Below are positions 62,287 to 64,000 of a stretch of 64,000 nt of DNA, piece after piece. Under the pieces are notes generated by a model that was not told the origin of the DNA, did not search any database, and was given only the letters and a program-made list of their open reading frames with translations. This DNA comes from JAZKFT01 sp040386335 (GTDB lineage: Bacteria > Bacteroidota > Bacteroidia > Chitinophagales > Chitinophagaceae), in the NCBI GenBank assembly GCA_040386335.1, contig JAZKFT010000023.1, forward strand, positions 124,001 through 188,000, written 5' to 3'. The position numbers were made by a program, and so were the translations under genes. Position 1 is the stretch's first letter. Every line of letters begins with the position of its first letter.

Positions 62287-64000
62287 TTATAGTTGAATGT
62301 TTAGCCCAAAATTGTAAGTCCTTGAAGTAGGATACACAGATCTGTTAGAGAAGTCTGTATTGGATAGATTAATATTTTCAGGATCTATATACATCTTAAA
62401 CTTTGTCCACGTAACAAGATTTTGACCCGACAAATAGAACCTTAATCCATTGAGCTTCAAACGTTTTATCATTTTTTGGGGTGCCGACCATGCCAACTCT
62501 GCATTTCTTATTTTAATGTAGGAAGCATCCTGTAAAATAAAATCATTCAATCTATAGCTAATATAGCCATTACCCCTGTTGTGCAATTTAGGCCAGGTTG
62601 CTGTGGATGCGGTGGCAGGTGTCCACCTTCCTATCTGATGTTCATAAATTTGTAGTCCATTATTTTGTTCATTAAAAATAACATCAGAGCTTACATTGGT
62701 TACACCCTGGAATAATATGTTTAAAGAAATACCTTTGTATGAAAAAGATGGTGAGATGCTAAAATTGTATTCAGGGGTTCTTGAATACCCAATGGCGGTT
62801 CTATCATCGGTATTAATGATGCCGTTACCATCTAAATCCTTAAATTTTAAATCGCCGGGGGTAACTGCTCCCAATGTATTTATAGGCGATTTGTTTATGT
62901 CATCCTGAGACTGATAAAATCCATCCGTTTTATAGCCAAAAAACTGACCTACCTGTTTCCCCTCCTGCTTCAGGTTTTCTGGAGATCCCAATGGCTCATC
63001 CCTGCTAATGATTTTATTTTTAGCGTAAGAAATTTGGGCTGTTAATCCATAGCTAAATGCTTTTGTTTGCTTTAGATACCTGAGCTCAACCTCGTAGCCT
63101 TTGTTATATACCTTTCCAATGTTTAATGCCGGATACACCTGGCCATATGTACTTAAACCCGATGACCTGTTTGTTAGGATGTCGCTTCTGTTTTCATCAA
63201 AAATATCGATCGTAAATTCAAGTGATTTTTTAAAAAAACTGGCTTCCAAACCAATGTTTCTCTTGATACCTTGTTCCCATGTAACTTCTGGATTTCCTAT
63301 AGACGATGGGAAAACTACATTATAGGTAACCAGCGATGTTGGCAGACCAAATTGAACGCCATTATTTGGAAGACTGGAACTTCCAAAAGCGCCACCATTA
63401 GATACGCCATAGCTATCTAAAAAGAGGAACCTGTTATTTAATTTATCGTTTCCTACTATGCCATAAGAGCCTCTTATCTTCACATTGCTTACCCAGGTTA
63501 TTCTATCCATGAATTTTTCGTTACTCAAAGTCCACCCGGCTGATATAGCGGGAAAAAGACCATACTGTAAACCTGGTGCAAAACTTTCAGAACCATTATA
63601 GGCAGCATTTAATTCAACAAAATACTTTTTATTGTAATTATATGAAACCCTGCCCACTACTCCTTGAGATGCCCTGGGTGGTGCATTAAAACCAGTGCCT
63701 GCCTGCTTAATTAACTGCCTTGTAAATAGAACCAACCCGGTTACATTATGATTCGAAAAGCTCCTTTCATAATTAAATCCAGACTGTAAATTGGAATTGA
63801 CATTACCACCATAAGAAACATTCAAACCTCCCAGTGGCTCGTCTCTGGTTCTATCGGTTGTTAGTCTTACTTCTTTGGTTTTTCTGTCGACAATGTAGGC
63901 TGCCCAGTTTGCATTTCTCCGTATACCTGTAGTAAAATAAGAATCGTATCCAACTACTGTTTTAAACGACAAACCTTTTGTTATAAAATCTAGTTTATAG
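62287..64000 (-). CDS. susC: SusC/RagA-family TonB-linked transporter, C-terminal part (open at right edge)
   Basis: Frame stays open through base 64000 (visible N-terminal end reads YKLDFITKGLSFKTVVGYD), so the plug and signal peptide lie outside the window. About 571 barrel residues are visible, with SusC-typical strands: FNYERSFSNHNVTGLVLFTRQL, VGRVSYNYNKKYFVELNAAYNGSESFAPG, GLFPAISAGWTLSNEKFM, VKIRGSYGIVGND, LEFTIDIFDENRSDIL and the terminal SRTYNFGLNIQL. It heads the visible SusC-SusD-SusC-SusD-GH10-GH2 series; the promoter must be outside. Confidence 0.92.
   Translation of the reverse strand, partial: YKLDFITKGLSFKTVVGYDSYFTTGIRRNANWAAYIVDRKTKEVRLTTDRTRDEPLGGLNVSYGGNVNSNLQSGFNYERSFSNHNVTGLVLFTRQLIKQAGTGFNAPPRASQGVVGRVSYNYNKKYFVELNAAYNGSESFAPGLQYGLFPAISAGWTLSNEKFMDRITWVSNVKIRGSYGIVGNDKLNNRFLFLDSYGVSNGGAFGSSSLPNNGVQFGLPTSLVTYNVVFPSSIGNPEVTWEQGIKRNIGLEASFFKKSLEFTIDIFDENRSDILTNRSSGLSTYGQVYPALNIGKVYNKGYEVELRYLKQTKAFSYGLTAQISYAKNKIISRDEPLGSPENLKQEGKQVGQFFGYKTDGFYQSQDDINKSPINTLGAVTPGDLKFKDLDGNGIINTDDRTAIGYSRTPEYNFSISPSFSYKGISLNILFQGVTNVSSDVIFNEQNNGLQIYEHQIGRWTPATASTATWPKLHNRGNGYISYRLNDFILQDASYIKIRNAELAWSAPQKMIKRLKLNGLRFYLSGQNLVTWTKFKMYIDPENINLSNTDFSNRSVYPTSRTYNFGLNIQL

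Overview
The window is from a member of the Bacteroidota, most likely a soil or plant-associated Chitinophagaceae-type organism. The evidence is five proteins ending in type A type IX secretion (T9SS) sorting domains, three SusC/SusD pairs, Bacteroidota-style lipoprotein signals (Cys followed by Lys-Lys or Ser-Lys), few Shine-Dalgarno sequences, and a very high density of glycoside hydrolases. No tRNA, rRNA or CRISPR array was seen.

Layout. (1) 1-3272, + strand: the C-terminus of a T9SS cargo protein, then a two-gene GH97-GH43 unit. (2) 3273-4214: a scar rather than a gene. It holds the last ~21 nt of a tmRNA (ssrA) gene, an intrinsic terminator, the 5' part (domain I) of a group IIC-like intron starting just after the terminator U-tract, and a 36-codon N-terminal gene fragment on the other strand that abuts the broken intron. 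This looks like an attachment-site junction of an integrative element, later reworked. (3) 4215-14253, - strand: four large T9SS cargo proteins (YHYH protein, GH16, clan GH-A hydrolase, PQQ-sugar-dehydrogenase-like protein with CBM96/CBM6). The two middle ones share near-identical Ig and ricin-lectin modules. (4) 14980-19504, + strand: an apparent copper operon of TonB receptor, TMEM220-like membrane protein, MbnP-like and MbnH-like (di-heme) proteins. (5) 19698-51154, - strand: a 31-kb collinear polysaccharide-utilisation array. Its promoter-proximal end is SusC-SusD, followed by GH3, DUF336, aldo/keto reductase, GH50-like, TolB-like, sugar isomerase-like, GH5, Gfo/Idh/MocA, hexuronate-type MFS transporter, an unrecognised 674-residue protein, a clan GH-A hydrolase, GH3, a phosphotriesterase-like protein, GH3, an orphan PstS-like protein, SUMF1-CBM6, tandem DUF1080, ThuA and a GH5 lipoprotein. 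(6) 51344-52357, + strand: a divergent LacI-family regulator with a perfect 16-bp palindrome between it and susC. (7) 52787-64000, - strand: a second locus reading in from beyond the right edge, SusC-SusD-SusC-SusD-GH10-GH2, most simply a xylan-type locus.

How it may work together (inference): the cell displays T9SS enzymes, imports oligosaccharides through SusCD, trims them with periplasmic GH3/GH5/GH2 enzymes and imports uronates or sugars through the MFS carrier. The DUF1080, ThuA, Gfo/Idh/MocA and isomerase-like genes suggest a parallel 3-keto-glycoside route. The LacI protein probably controls the SusC-led array; a near-copy of its candidate operator lies upstream of the copper operon.
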